From Opitutaceae bacterium (GTDB lineage Bacteria > Verrucomicrobiota > Verrucomicrobiia > Opitutales > Opitutaceae), in contig JAIXWF010000012.1 of the NCBI GenBank assembly GCA_027482185.1, forward strand, positions 290,025 through 354,024: a DNA stretch of 64,000 nucleotides. Reading direction: 5' to 3'. Below are positions 39,786 through 48,955 of this stretch, one piece after another. The position numbers and the translations under genes are program-made. The notes beneath the pieces are model-generated. The model searched no databases and was not told the origin of the DNA. It saw nothing but the letters and a program-made list of their open reading frames with translations. Every line of letters starts with the position of its first letter. Position 1 is the stretch's first letter.

Positions 39786-40583
39786 ATGCTTTACTACCTC
39801 CGGATCTGGCTCGCGAGCGCGCGGTACTCGGTGACGCGGACGCTGATGTTCCGCGGCGACTTCATCGTCTGGTCGCTGGTCGAGCTCTTCTGGATGACGG
39901 TCAACCTGCTCCTCGTCTCCGTCATCTACCGGCACACCGATTCCATCGCCGGCTGGAACCAATACGAGATGATGCTCCTCGTCGGCACCTCGATGCTCAT
40001 CCAGCGCTTCCTGATGGGCTTCTTCTGGAGCAGCATTTTCGAGATGGGCCGCAACGTCCGCACCGGCAACTTCGACTTCTTTTTGGCCCAGCCCGGCAAC
40101 GTCATGTTCATGGCCACGACGCGGAAGCTCGACCCCGACGGCCTCGTCAACGCCGTGATCGCCGTCGGCGTCATCGTCTACGCCGCCGGCAAGCTCAACC
40201 TGCAGCCCGGCGTTTCCGACATCCTCCTCTACGCCGCGATGGTCGGCTGCGGCCTCGTCATCCACTACAGCGTGCTCGTGATCTCGATCTCGCTCGTGTT
40301 CTGGCTGACGAGCGCGCAGGGCGTCGAGGGCACGTACTTCACGCTGACGGAATTCTCCCGCCTGCCCCGCGAGGCCTTCAAAGGGGTCGTCAGCCAGATG
40401 CTGTTCGTCTGGCTGCTGCCCGTCGTCGTGGTGAGCAACGCCCCGGCCCGCGTGCTGATCGGGCGCTTCGGCGAGGACTGGCACTGGGTCGCCGGCCCCT
40501 TCCTCTTCGCCGCGCTGTGGTTCGCCCTCGCGGTCTTCGTTTTCCACCGCGGGCTGCGCCGCTATTCGAGCGCCAGTTCATGA
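39786..40583 (+). CDS. ABC-2 family permease, second of a pair
   Basis: A 265-residue protein with six helices. It starts MLYYLRIWLASARYSVTRTLMFRGDFIVW at ATG 39786 and contains RNVRTGNFDFFLAQPGNVMFMATTRK, the equivalent of the coupling segment of its neighbour, so the two are paralogous halves. The stop overlaps the RNase III start codon (ATGA at 40580-40583), indicating translational coupling. The substrate is unknown; related pairs need a separate ABC ATPase, which must be encoded elsewhere. Confidence 0.82.
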   Translation: MLYYLRIWLASARYSVTRTLMFRGDFIVWSLVELFWMTVNLLLVSVIYRHTDSIAGWNQYEMMLLVGTSMLIQRFLMGFFWSSIFEMGRNVRTGNFDFFLAQPGNVMFMATTRKLDPDGLVNAVIAVGVIVYAAGKLNLQPGVSDILLYAAMVGCGLVIHYSVLVISISLVFWLTSAQGVEGTYFTLTEFSRLPREAFKGVVSQMLFVWLLPVVVVSNAPARVLIGRFGEDWHWVAGPFLFAALWFALAVFVFHRGLRRYSSASS

Positions 40584-41293
40584 ACGCCGACCTCGCCGCC
40601 CTTGAAGCCCGGCTCGGTCACCGCTTCGGCGACCGCACGCTGCTGCAGCGCGCCCTCACCCATCCGTCGATTCTGTCCGACCGCCCCGACATCGGCGAAA
40701 CGAACCAGCGGCTCGAGTTCCTCGGCGACGCCGTGCTCCAGCTCGTGCTCACGGAAACGCTCTTCACCCTGTACCCGGCCGAACGCGAAGGCGTGCTGAG
40801 CAAACGCCGCGCCGCGCTCGCCAACGGTGCCTGCCTCGCGGGCCTCGCGCGGCAAATCGGGATCGATGCCGCGTTGCTCCTCGGCACCAGCGAGGAATCC
40901 ACCGGCGGGCGGCAGCGCTCCGCCGCCCTCGAGGACGCGTTCGAGGCCGTGCTCGGTGCGGTCTACCTCGACGCCGGCCTCGCGGCCGTCACCGCCGTCG
41001 TGCTCGGCCTCTACGGTCCGTTGCCCGAGCGCCTCGCCGCCGTCGAAGATTTGGAGAATCCGAAAGGCCGGCTCCAGGAACTGGTCCAACCGCGCCACGG
41101 CAACCAGGCCCTGCGCTACGACGTGCTCCAGTTCACCGGCGAGGACCACGCCCGCGAATACGAGGTCGCCGTCTCGCTGCTCGGCCGCCGCCTCGGCACC
41201 GGCAAAGGTTCCTCCAAGAAGAGCGCCGAGGAAGCCGCCGCGCGCGCCGGTCTTGCGACCCTGCGCGCCGAGGAAGCCGGACCGGCCGCCTGA
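40580..41293 (+). CDS. rnc: Ribonuclease III
   Basis: A 237-residue dsRNA endonuclease. The nuclease signature NQRLEFLGDAVLQLVL, followed by SKRRAALANG and EDAFEAVLGAVYLDAG, provides the Glu/Asp metal ligands. The C-terminal double-stranded RNA-binding domain starts near NPKGRLQELVQ and ends GTGKGSSKKSAEEAAARAGL. It processes rRNA precursors and structured mRNAs, and might cut the long heptamer hairpins of this chromosome. Its ATG overlaps the permease stop by four bases. Confidence 0.95.
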   Translation: MNADLAALEARLGHRFGDRTLLQRALTHPSILSDRPDIGETNQRLEFLGDAVLQLVLTETLFTLYPAEREGVLSKRRAALANGACLAGLARQIGIDAALLLGTSEESTGGRQRSAALEDAFEAVLGAVYLDAGLAAVTAVVLGLYGPLPERLAAVEDLENPKGRLQELVQPRHGNQALRYDVLQFTGEDHAREYEVAVSLLGRRLGTGKGSSKKSAEEAAARAGLATLRAEEAGPAA

Positions 41294-41361
41294 GCCGCCG
41301 CCCGAGGTTCCCGCCGCGGAGCTTGTGCGCCGCCGGCCGCGGCCTACGTTTCCCGCCCCGC

Positions 41362-44300
41362 ATGTCCGCCGCCGCCACGTTGCCCCGCCGCAAACTCACC
41401 GGCGTCTGCCCGCCCGCCCGCGGCGCCGTCATCGCGGAACTCTGCCGCGCGCACCCGGCGCCGGTCTGGCTCGTCGTCGCCGAGAACCTGCGCACCGCCG
41501 AACACCTCGCGGACGACATCGCTTTCTTCCAGGCCGACGGCGCCGCGCGCAAGGTGCAGACCTTGGTCTTTCCGGAATCGATGCCCGACACGCGCGACAT
41601 GCGCGAAGCCTTCGCCGCGTCGAGCGACCGGCTCACCGTGCTCTCGCGCCTGCGCGCGATCCGCGGCCTGCGCAGCACGCCCGACACCGTCGTCGTCGTC
41701 GCGACGCCCGCCGCGCTGCTGCAGCCCGTGCCCGCCCTCGAGGAATTTGCCACCCGCGAGCTCACGTTGACGCGCGGGCAGACGCATCCGTTCCAGGAGC
41801 TGCTCGGGCAATTGCAGAAACTGGATTACGACTCCGAAGCCGTGTGCGAGGCACCCGGCCACTACGCCGTGCGCGGCGGCATCATCGATGTCTACCCGGT
41901 CACGGCCAACCAGCCCTACCGGCTCGATTTCTTCGGCGACGAACTCGAGTCGATCCGCGAATTCGATCCCGTCACCCAGCGCTCCGGCGCCGCCGTCGAA
42001 TCGATCAGCCTCTCCGCCACACCGCGGGTGAAACTCGATCCTTCGAAGACCGGCATTGCCGACTATCTTTCCGCCGGCACGCACCTCGTCTTCGTCGAGC
42101 CCGCCGCGCTCGAGGCGGAGTTCAGCCTCTTCGCCCGCGAGGGCACCGACGGGCTCAATCCCCTGCTCGACCGCTGCGCCGCCGCCTTCGCCGTCGCCGA
42201 CATCGACGAGGCCAGCGGACTTTTCGACGGCGTCGCCGAGGAAACGACCTGGGACACCGAGAGCCTCTCGCACCACCGGCGCTATCCCGACGACGCGCTC
42301 GTCGCCCAGGAGCGCCTCGTCGTCGAGGAGGAGGCGCGGCACGAATTCCTCCGGCGAGTCGCGGCCTGGCGGAAAGCCGGCTACGCGGTGATGTTCGTCG
42401 CAGCGAAAGAGGGCGAGGAGCAGCGCGCCCAGGAAATCCTCGCCGCCGATCCCGCGCTCAAGGGCGTGAAACCGCAGTGGCGCCGCGGCTCGCTCAACGA
42501 GGGCTTCCGCGTCACCGCGCGCGAGGGAGCCCGCCTCGGGCCGCACGCCGGCCTTGTCGTCGTCACGGAAACGGAAATCTTCGGCCGCCAGCGCCAGCGC
42601 CGCCCGGCGCTCAACCAACGCGCCACCGCCCAGCGCGCGCAGGTCGACCAGCTCCTCGATTTTTCGGAATTGGTGGAAGGGGATTTCGTCGTCCACCTGC
42701 AGCACGGCATCGCGCTTTACCGCGGTCTCACCCGGCTGGATACGGCCCAGGGCATCAAGGAGGTCATCTCCCTCGAGTTCGACGACCATGTGACTCTGCA
42801 CGTGCCGCTCCAGGAATCGCACCTGATCAGCCGCTACGTGGGCCTGAGCAAGGCCAAGCCCCAGCTCGGACGCATCGGCTCCGGCCGTTGGGAAAAAGCC
42901 CGCCAGGCCGCGGAGCGCGCCACGATCGACCTCGCGGCGGAATTGCTCCGCATCCACGCCGCGCGCGAGGCCCAGCCCGGCCACGCCTTCCCGCCGGACA
43001 ATACTTGGCAGAAGGAGTTCGAGGCGTCGTTCGCGTTCACCGAGACCCGCGACCAGCTCAAGGCCATCGAGGAAACGAAGGCCGACATGGAACGCACGCG
43101 GCCGATGGATCGCCTGATCTGCGGCGACGTCGGCTTCGGCAAGACCGAGGTCGCGATCCGCGCCGCGTTCAAGGCCGTGCAGGGCGGCCGCCAGGTCGCG
43201 GTCCTCGTGCCGACGACGGTGCTGGCGCAACAGCATCTGAACACGTTCCGCGAACGCATGGCCGGCTACCCGATCGCGATCGAGATGCTGAGTCGTTTCC
43301 GCAGCCGCGGCGAACTGGCCAAGATCACCGCCGCAACCAACGCCGGCCAGGTCGACATCCTCATCGGCACGCACCGGCTGCTGCAGCGCGACGTCGTCTT
43401 CAAGGACCTCGGCCTCGTGATCATCGACGAAGAGCAGCGCTTCGGCGTGAAGCACAAGGAAGTGTTCAAGACGATGCGCGCCACGGTCGACGTACTCTCG
43501 ATGAGCGCGACGCCGATCCCGCGCACGCTCTACATGGCGCTCACGGGCGCCCGCGACCTCAGCGTGATCGAGACGGCGCCGACCAACCGCCACCCGATCC
43601 AGACCATCGTCAAAACCTACGACGAAAAAATCGTCGTCGACGCGATCCGCCACGAGCGCCGCCGCGGCGGCCAGGTTTTCTACCTGCACAACCGCGTCCA
43701 GACCATCGACCTCGTCGCCGCGCGGCTCCGCGAGCTCATGCCCGAGCTCAGCGTCGGCGTGGGCCACGGCCAGATGGACGCGGACGAACTCGAGGAAGTG
43801 ATGACGGAGTTCGTGGCGGGCCGGTACCACGTGCTCGTTTCCACGACGATCATCGAGAGCGGCCTCGATATCCCGAACAGCAATACGATCATCATCGAGG
43901 GCGCGGACCGTTTCGGACTCTCGCAACTGTACCAGCTGCGCGGCCGCGTGGGCCGATTCAAGCACCAGGCCTACGCCTACCTGCTCCTGCACCGGCACAC
44001 CAAGCTCCTCGAAGTCGCCCGCCAGCGCCTGACAGCCATGCGGCAGCACAACCAATTGGGCGCGGGCTTCCGCATCGCGATGCGCGATCTCGAACTGCGC
44101 GGCGCCGGCAACCTTCTCGGCGCCGAGCAAAGCGGCCACATCGTCGGCGTCGGCTTCGAGCTCTACTGCCAATTGCTCCGCCAGTCCGTCGCCCGCCTGA
44201 AGGGCGAGAAATCCGCCGCGGCCATCCGCGCGAGCGTGAAACTGGATTTCGTGTTCGTGGGCGACGGCGTCATGCCCGGCGGCGGCGCGACCGACGCCTC

Positions 44301-44742
44301 CCGCGGCCGCCATGTCGACGGCTACAAGGCGATCAAAGATGCGGAGGACGAACACATTGTCGAAGTCCCGAAGATCCAGGCCCGCATCCCCTCGGCCTAC
44401 CTGGCCGAGACCCGCCTGCGGATCGATTTCTACCGCAAATTGGCCCTGGCGGATGCGTTGCCCGCCCTGAAACAGATCGAATCGGACCTGCGGGACCGTT
44501 TCGGCCGCTTCGGCGACGAGATCAAAGCCCTCCTTCTGATCACCGAGATCCGGATCCGCGCGGAACAAAAGGGCATCGTCTCCGTCGAAACCGACCTGAG
44601 CCGCCTGAAGTGCCTGCGCCACAGTGGTCGTCGCGACGATTGGGTGCAGGTCGGCACGCGGTTTCCAAGGTTGACCGCCCCCAAGCCCCTCCTACGTTTG
44701 AGGGAAATTATCTCGTTTCTGAACAATTTGCCGAACCCATGA
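41362..44742 (+). CDS. mfd: Transcription-repair coupling factor
   Basis: An 1126-residue helicase-translocase starting at ATG 41362 (MSAAATLPRRKLTGV). The UvrB-homology region (about 1-330) is followed by the RNA polymerase-interacting, CarD-like domain (FSELVEGDFVVHLQHGIALYRGL, about 433-455). The helicase motifs include CGDVGFGKTEVAIRAAF (Walker A about 588) and IIDEEQRFGVKHKE (about 688), then the RRGGQVFYLHNRV block and a C-terminal regulatory domain. Length is normal. It displaces RNA polymerase stalled at lesions and recruits UvrA. Its stop overlaps the next start (ATGA at 44739-44742). Confidence 0.96.
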   Translation: MSAAATLPRRKLTGVCPPARGAVIAELCRAHPAPVWLVVAENLRTAEHLADDIAFFQADGAARKVQTLVFPESMPDTRDMREAFAASSDRLTVLSRLRAIRGLRSTPDTVVVVATPAALLQPVPALEEFATRELTLTRGQTHPFQELLGQLQKLDYDSEAVCEAPGHYAVRGGIIDVYPVTANQPYRLDFFGDELESIREFDPVTQRSGAAVESISLSATPRVKLDPSKTGIADYLSAGTHLVFVEPAALEAEFSLFAREGTDGLNPLLDRCAAAFAVADIDEASGLFDGVAEETTWDTESLSHHRRYPDDALVAQERLVVEEEARHEFLRRVAAWRKAGYAVMFVAAKEGEEQRAQEILAADPALKGVKPQWRRGSLNEGFRVTAREGARLGPHAGLVVVTETEIFGRQRQRRPALNQRATAQRAQVDQLLDFSELVEGDFVVHLQHGIALYRGLTRLDTAQGIKEVISLEFDDHVTLHVPLQESHLISRYVGLSKAKPQLGRIGSGRWEKARQAAERATIDLAAELLRIHAAREAQPGHAFPPDNTWQKEFEASFAFTETRDQLKAIEETKADMERTRPMDRLICGDVGFGKTEVAIRAAFKAVQGGRQVAVLVPTTVLAQQHLNTFRERMAGYPIAIEMLSRFRSRGELAKITAATNAGQVDILIGTHRLLQRDVVFKDLGLVIIDEEQRFGVKHKEVFKTMRATVDVLSMSATPIPRTLYMALTGARDLSVIETAPTNRHPIQTIVKTYDEKIVVDAIRHERRRGGQVFYLHNRVQTIDLVAARLRELMPELSVGVGHGQMDADELEEVMTEFVAGRYHVLVSTTIIESGLDIPNSNTIIIEGADRFGLSQLYQLRGRVGRFKHQAYAYLLLHRHTKLLEVARQRLTAMRQHNQLGAGFRIAMRDLELRGAGNLLGAEQSGHIVGVGFELYCQLLRQSVARLKGEKSAAAIRASVKLDFVFVGDGVMPGGGATDASRGRHVDGYKAIKDAEDEHIVEVPKIQARIPSAYLAETRLRIDFYRKLALADALPALKQIESDLRDRFGRFGDEIKALLLITEIRIRAEQKGIVSVETDLSRLKCLRHSGRRDDWVQVGTRFPRLTAPKPLLRLREIISFLNNLPNP

Positions 44743-45755
44743 CGCTCCGCCGCCGCCTCGTTACCCTGCTGCTTGGTGCCGCGTCCGCCGTCTCCGCTTT
44801 TGGCCAAGCCGCCCCCGCCCCGGCCGAAAAGGCCATCGCCAGCGACCTGAACCTGCGTTTCGCCAACGGCATCGTGGCCGTCGCCGAGGAAAAGATCATC
44901 ACCGTCGCCGACGTGATGCAGTACATCGGGCCCCTCCTGCCCCAGCTCCGCAACGAAGCGAAGAACGAGAAGGAATTCCAGGAACGACTCGAACAGCTGC
45001 AGGACAGCGCCATCCAGGACCTCATCGACCGCGTCCTGATCGTGAAGGAATTCCGCAAGGACGAGAAACGCCAGATCCCGCAGAGCTACGTCGACAACGC
45101 GATCGCCGACGAAATTGCCGAGCGCTTCGAGGGCGACCGTTCCAAGTTCCTCGCCTACCTCAAATCCAAGGGCCAGACGCAGCGCGATTACCGCCGCGAG
45201 ACGGAAGAAAACATCATCTTCCAGTACATGCAGGGCCAGCAGCGCAAATCGCAGAGCGTGATCAGCCCCGTCCGCATCGAGACGTTCTACAACGAGAACA
45301 AGGACCGTTTCTACGAGGAGGACAAAGTGTACCTCCGCCTCATCCACCTCACCCGCACCAACGGCGAGACCGACGAGCAGCTCAAGGCCCTCGCCAACCA
45401 GGTCCAGGCGCGCGTCAAGGCCGGCGAGAAATTCGAGGACATTGCCAAATCGGAAATCAACCGCGACATGCGCCGCACCAAGGGCGGCGACTGGGGTTGG
45501 CAGAAACGCTCCGACTTCCGCAAGGAATTCAGCGACGTCGCCTTCGCCCTGAAGAAGGGCGATGTCTCCGAGCCGATTCTGCTCCCCGAAGGTTGCTTCA
45601 TTCTCTTCGCCGAAGACCGCAAGTACGCCGGCATCCAGTCGATCGACGAAGTGCGCGACCAGATCGAGCGCATCCTCGTCCAGCAGATGGGCCGCGCGAG
45701 CCAGGAGCGTTGGCTCGAACGCCTCCGCCGCAACGGCTACATCAAGCACTACTGA
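44739..45755 (+). CDS. SurA-like periplasmic chaperone/peptidyl-prolyl isomerase
   Basis: A 338-residue protein with signal peptide (MTLRRRLVTLLLGAASAVSAFG). A SurA N-terminal helical domain (about 45-190: VADVMQYIGPLLPQLRNEA, IQDLIDRVLIVKEFR) leads to one parvulin PpiC domain (about 205-305: YLRLIHLTRT, GGDWGWQKRSDFRKEFSDVAFALKKGDVSEPILLPEG) and a short C-terminal helix. It should assist folding of outer-membrane proteins in the periplasm. The gene is translationally coupled to mfd by a four-base overlap, an unusual functional pairing. SurA proper often has two parvulin domains; only one is visible here. Confidence 0.88.
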   Translation: MTLRRRLVTLLLGAASAVSAFGQAAPAPAEKAIASDLNLRFANGIVAVAEEKIITVADVMQYIGPLLPQLRNEAKNEKEFQERLEQLQDSAIQDLIDRVLIVKEFRKDEKRQIPQSYVDNAIADEIAERFEGDRSKFLAYLKSKGQTQRDYRRETEENIIFQYMQGQQRKSQSVISPVRIETFYNENKDRFYEEDKVYLRLIHLTRTNGETDEQLKALANQVQARVKAGEKFEDIAKSEINRDMRRTKGGDWGWQKRSDFRKEFSDVAFALKKGDVSEPILLPEGCFILFAEDRKYAGIQSIDEVRDQIERILVQQMGRASQERWLERLRRNGYIKHY

Positions 45756-45870
45756 GCGACGGCCGGCCCCGCCGGCGTTCGTCCATCCTTGAACGAATTC
45801 GTGCCGCCCGGCGCGAATTCGTCGTTTTCGGACCTTGGCAAACCCCGCCGCGGCCCCTGCCTCGGGCGGC

Positions 45871-46596
45871 ATGACGAACGCGGACGCCTATCCCCTGCCC
45901 AATCGCCTGCGTGAAACGGCCGTCGGCGAGCGGCCCCAGGAACGCCTCGAACGCTGCGGCCCCGAGGCCCTGAGCGACACGGAACTGCTCGCCCTCCTCC
46001 TGCGCAGCGGCACCCGCGGCCACGACGTGCTCACGGTGGCCGCCCGCCTCATCGGCGAGGCCGGTTCGCTCGCCGGCCTGATCGCCTGGCAACCGGCCGA
46101 CTTCCTTAGGCTCAAGGGCATCGGCAAAATCAAAGCCGGGCAATTGGTCGCCGTCATGGAGGTCGCCCGCCGCGTTCTCGGCCACCGGCCTGCCGAAGCG
46201 CCGCTGCTCGGCAGCCCCGATGCCATCCACGACTACGTGCGGCCCTTTGCGACCGGCCTCGAGGTCGAGAAATTCTGGGTGCTCTGCCTGAACCGGAAAA
46301 ACCGGCTGCTGAAGCATGTCGAGGTTTCGTCGGGCACCGCCACCGCCGCCCTCGCCCACCCGCGCGAGGTCTTCCGCACTGCGCTGCGCGAAGGGGCGAT
46401 CGCTTTGGTCTGCGTGCACAACCATCCGAGCGGCGACCCCGCGCCCAGCGCCGCCGATGTCCAAGCCACGCGCCAGCTCCGGGAGGCCGCCCGCGCCGTC
46501 GATATGGCGCTCATCGACCACGTGATCGTCGGCCGCCCCGCCGCCGACCCGACAGGCCGCGGCTACTACAGTTTCCGGCAGGCGGGGATGCTGTGA
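45871..46596 (+). CDS. radC: RadC/MPN-domain protein
   Basis: A 241-residue protein. ATG 45871 (MTNADAYPLPNRLRETAV) was preferred over the TTG at 45835 used in the track. The N-terminal helix-hairpin-helix region (LKGIGKIKAGQLVAVMEVAR) precedes the MPN/JAB domain (about 115-241) with an intact JAMM metalloprotease-like motif, VCVHNHPSGDPAPSAAD, and an upstream Glu in VEVSSG. Despite the old name, a DNA-repair role is doubtful and the true activity is unknown. It stands between surA and a convergent hypothetical gene. Confidence 0.92.
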   Translation: MTNADAYPLPNRLRETAVGERPQERLERCGPEALSDTELLALLLRSGTRGHDVLTVAARLIGEAGSLAGLIAWQPADFLRLKGIGKIKAGQLVAVMEVARRVLGHRPAEAPLLGSPDAIHDYVRPFATGLEVEKFWVLCLNRKNRLLKHVEVSSGTATAALAHPREVFRTALREGAIALVCVHNHPSGDPAPSAADVQATRQLREAARAVDMALIDHVIVGRPAADPTGRGYYSFRQAGML

Positions 46597-46691
46597 GCGA
46601 AAAGGAAATCCCGTCGAACCAAGGACAGGACGGACAGGAAGGGAGGCGGCGGATGCACCGGACGAATTGCAGGAACGGCAACGAAACATTT

Positions 46692-46813
46692 CGCCGAAAG
46701 ACTGCTGACCGCTGAAAGCTGACTGCTGATCGCTGAAGGCCGATCGCTGACCGCTGAACGCTGATCGCTGCCGGCTCAACGCTTTGAGCTTACCGCTTTC
46801 AGCTTAAAGCTGC
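46692..46813. repeat. Heptamer array (GCTGATC type) in a convergent gap
   Basis: About sixteen consecutive seven-base units run through the gap between radC and the 315-residue gene: CTGACCG-CTGAAAG-CTGACTG-CTGATCG-CTGAAGG-CCGATCG-CTGACCG-CTGAACG-CTGATCG and further. It ends in CTTTCAGCTTAAAGCTG, which is inverse to the start. This is the longest uninterrupted heptamer run here. Confidence 0.8.
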
Positions 46814-46837
46814 GCGCCGCGCACGCGCCCCGCCCGC

Positions 46838-47785
46838 TCACAACCTGCCCGTCACGCTCGACCGCGCGATCGCTTCCAGCCACTCGCCGGTCTCGAGCAC
46901 GACGCGCTCGGTGTCGCCGGGGAAAATCTGCGGGGCGATCTCGGCGCGGAACTGTTCCCACGCGCGCAGCAGGAAATTGCGGATGTCGGCATCCTGCTCG
47001 AACTGCACGCGGTCGGCCTGGTTCTTGAGTTCCGGGATGCCGGCTTCGTGCAACTTCTTCGTGCTCGTGATCAGCGTGTCGAATTCGATCTGCGCCTCGG
47101 CGAGCGGCAACGTGCGGATCTTCGCGACCCAGGTGGCGTAGTTCGTTTCCACGAGCCGGGGCAACGGCTTTGTCTCGACGCCGCTCTTCTGGAACAGCGC
47201 GAGCTGGGCGTCGGCGATCTTGTTGGCGAAACGCACTTCGTTCTGCACGTGCTCGGCGGCCTCGACGGCGAGCTGGAAGCCCTGGATCGCGCCGGCGGAG
47301 TAGAGCTTGGTTTCGCGGTTGTAGCCGGAGCAGGCGAGGTTGCGCACGTTGCCGAGCGAGCGCGTGAACTCGAAGATCTTGCCGCCGAAACGTTCGAGGC
47401 AGCGCAGCCAGTCTTCCTTCTGCCGGCGCGCGGCCAGGGCCTGAACGTACTCGGGACAACTGTCGCGCAGGAGGACTTCGATGGCGTCCTCGATCTGGCG
47501 TTGGATATGCGGTTCGCAGCGGTCGAGCAGGTCGAGGCGTTGCCGGAGGCCTTGGACGCGTTCGCGGGCGGCGGCCAGTCCGGCGGCCCGTTCGTCGCGT
47601 TTCTTCGGGGACAACAGCGCCAACAGGGACGGACGACGCGCCTCGAGGGCCCGCAGTTCGGCTTCCCGTTGTTCCCAGAGCGGTTTGATCTGCGCCCGAC
47701 CCAGCTTGAGATGCGCTTCCCGGACCAGCAGGTTATGCAGGATTTGGCCGGGATCGGTCTCGGGATTGGCGGGAACAGCGGTCAT
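46838..47785 (-). CDS. Conserved-looking hypothetical coiled-coil protein
   Basis: A 315-residue soluble protein with no signal peptide that I do not recognise. The N-terminal third is strongly helical and charged (LKLGRAQIKPLWEQREAELRALEARRPSLLALL, then RAAGLAAARERVQGLRQRLDLLDRCEPHIQRQIEDAIEVLL), consistent with coiled coil. The remainder is mixed, with FGGKIFEFTRSLGNVRNLACSGYNRETKL and a C-terminal VLETGEWLEAIARS. No catalytic signature is evident. Codon use and lack of stops argue it is real; it is convergent with radC and upstream of nothing obvious. Product and process unknown. Confidence 0.65.
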   Translation of the reverse strand: MTAVPANPETDPGQILHNLLVREAHLKLGRAQIKPLWEQREAELRALEARRPSLLALLSPKKRDERAAGLAAARERVQGLRQRLDLLDRCEPHIQRQIEDAIEVLLRDSCPEYVQALAARRQKEDWLRCLERFGGKIFEFTRSLGNVRNLACSGYNRETKLYSAGAIQGFQLAVEAAEHVQNEVRFANKIADAQLALFQKSGVETKPLPRLVETNYATWVAKIRTLPLAEAQIEFDTLITSTKKLHEAGIPELKNQADRVQFEQDADIRNFLLRAWEQFRAEIAPQIFPGDTERVVLETGEWLEAIARSSVTGRL

Positions 47786-47936
47786 CTGGGCTCTTCAATC
47801 GGCCAGACTGGGGCAAAACCGAAATGGCGCAACCTCGGGAATCACCCGGCTGCGTCAGCGGTACTGCGTAAACCGGTGCGACGCGAGGCCATCGCCCCCG
47901 GATGGGTCGCCGGCCTCGGCCGAAGGCGGCGGAACT

Positions 47937-48022
47937 TGGTGGTAGGACCTGGATTCGAACCAGGGAAGGCGTAAGCCAGGAGATTTACAGTCTCCCCTCG
48001 TTGGCCACTTGAGTATCCTACC
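47937..48022 (-). tRNA. tRNA-Tyr (anticodon GTA), CCA encoded
   Basis: Read on the minus strand, the acceptor stem GGTAGGA pairs with TCCTACC. D-loop CTCAAGTGGCCAACGAG is followed by the anticodon stem-loop GGAGACTGTAAATCTCC with anticodon GTA. A long class II variable arm (TGGCTTACGCC) precedes the T-arm CCTGGTTCGAATCCAGG. The 3' ACCA is templated. Ser/Leu were excluded by the anticodon. It is a single gene, not in a cluster. Confidence 0.95.
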
Positions 48023-48128
48023 GAACAAGGAGGGCGGAACGTCGCGACTTCCGGCGGCAGCGGCAAGGATTTTTTTGCGGAGCGAAGCGGTTGCGTTTCT
48101 TTGCTCCGTCGGCGGCCCGGACGGGCGC

Positions 48129-48156
48129 AAAAAAGGCGGACCTGGCGGTCCGCCTT
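48129..48156 (-). terminator. Intrinsic terminator of the gap-pgk-tpi unit
   Basis: On the minus strand AAGGCGGACC-GCCA-GGTCCGCCTT forms a ten-base stem ending in six T residues, 25 bp after the tpiA stop codon and before tRNA-Tyr. Confidence 0.9.
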
Positions 48157-48181
48157 GGGGCAAAAAACGCCGGCCTGGGCC

Positions 48182-48952
48182 TTACTTGATCGCCGCGGCG
48201 GCGGTCACGAGTTCGACAAAGCTGCGGGCCTCGAGGCTCGCGCCGCCGATCAAACCGCCGTCGATGTCCTTTTGGGCGAGCAGTTCGGGCGCGTTGGCCG
48301 GCTTCATCGAGCCGCCGTAGAGGATGCGCACCTTTTGGGCGACGGCGTCGCCGAAGAGCTTCACTAGGAGGCCGCGGATGAAGGCGTGCACTTCCTGCGC
48401 CTGCTCGGTCGTGGCGACCTTGCCGGTGCCGATGGCCCAGACGGGCTCGTAGGCGACGACGATCTGGGTCGCGAGTTCCTTGCTGACGCCGTCGAGGCCG
48501 CGCTCGACCTGGGTCTGGACGACCTTGAGGGTCGCGCCGCTTTCGCGTTCGGCGAGGGTCTCGCCGATGCAGAAGATCGGGCGGAGCTGGTTCTTCAGCG
48601 CGGCGAGGACCTTCTTGTTCACGACCTCGTCGGTTTCGCCGAAGAGCGTGCGGCGCTCGCTGTGGCCGAGGATGACGTGGGTGGCGAAGATCGAACGGAG
48701 CATCGCGGCGGAGACTTCGCCGGTGAAGGCGCCGCTCGCTTCGAAGTGCATGTTCTGGGCGCCCAACTTGACGTTGGAGCCGTCGAGGGCTTTGCCGGCG
48801 GACTCGAGGCCGGTGAAGGGCGGGCAAACCACGACGTCGACGTCGGACTGCTTGCCGACGGCGGCGACGATGTCGTTGACGAGGGCGACGCCGTCGGCGG
48901 GCGTCTTGTTCATCTTCCAATTGCCGGCGATAAATTTTTTGCGGGAGGACAT
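48182..48952 (-). CDS. tpiA: Triosephosphate isomerase
   Basis: A 256-residue TIM barrel interconverting dihydroxyacetone phosphate and glyceraldehyde 3-phosphate. Catalytic residues are in GNWKMN (Lys13), VILGHSERR (His about 95) and VVAYEPVWAIGTGK (Glu about 168), with the phosphate-loop ILYGGSMKPANAPEL. It is third in a gap-pgk-tpi series on the minus strand and ends at an intrinsic terminator. Confidence 0.97.
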   Translation of the reverse strand: MSSRKKFIAGNWKMNKTPADGVALVNDIVAAVGKQSDVDVVVCPPFTGLESAGKALDGSNVKLGAQNMHFEASGAFTGEVSAAMLRSIFATHVILGHSERRTLFGETDEVVNKKVLAALKNQLRPIFCIGETLAERESGATLKVVQTQVERGLDGVSKELATQIVVAYEPVWAIGTGKVATTEQAQEVHAFIRGLLVKLFGDAVAQKVRILYGGSMKPANAPELLAQKDIDGGLIGGASLEARSFVELVTAAAAIK

Positions 48953-48955
48953 GGT

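Noticed and set aside
41344-44622. 1092-residue minus-strand ORF
   Set aside because: Antisense of mfd, whose helicase motifs are unambiguous.
46692-46813. CRISPR-like array
   Set aside because: Units are seven bases and degenerate with no spacers; no cas genes in the window.
47937-48022. tRNA-Ser or tRNA-Leu, given the long variable arm
   Set aside because: The anticodon reads GTA and the acceptor begins GGTAGGA, fitting tRNA-Tyr of class II.
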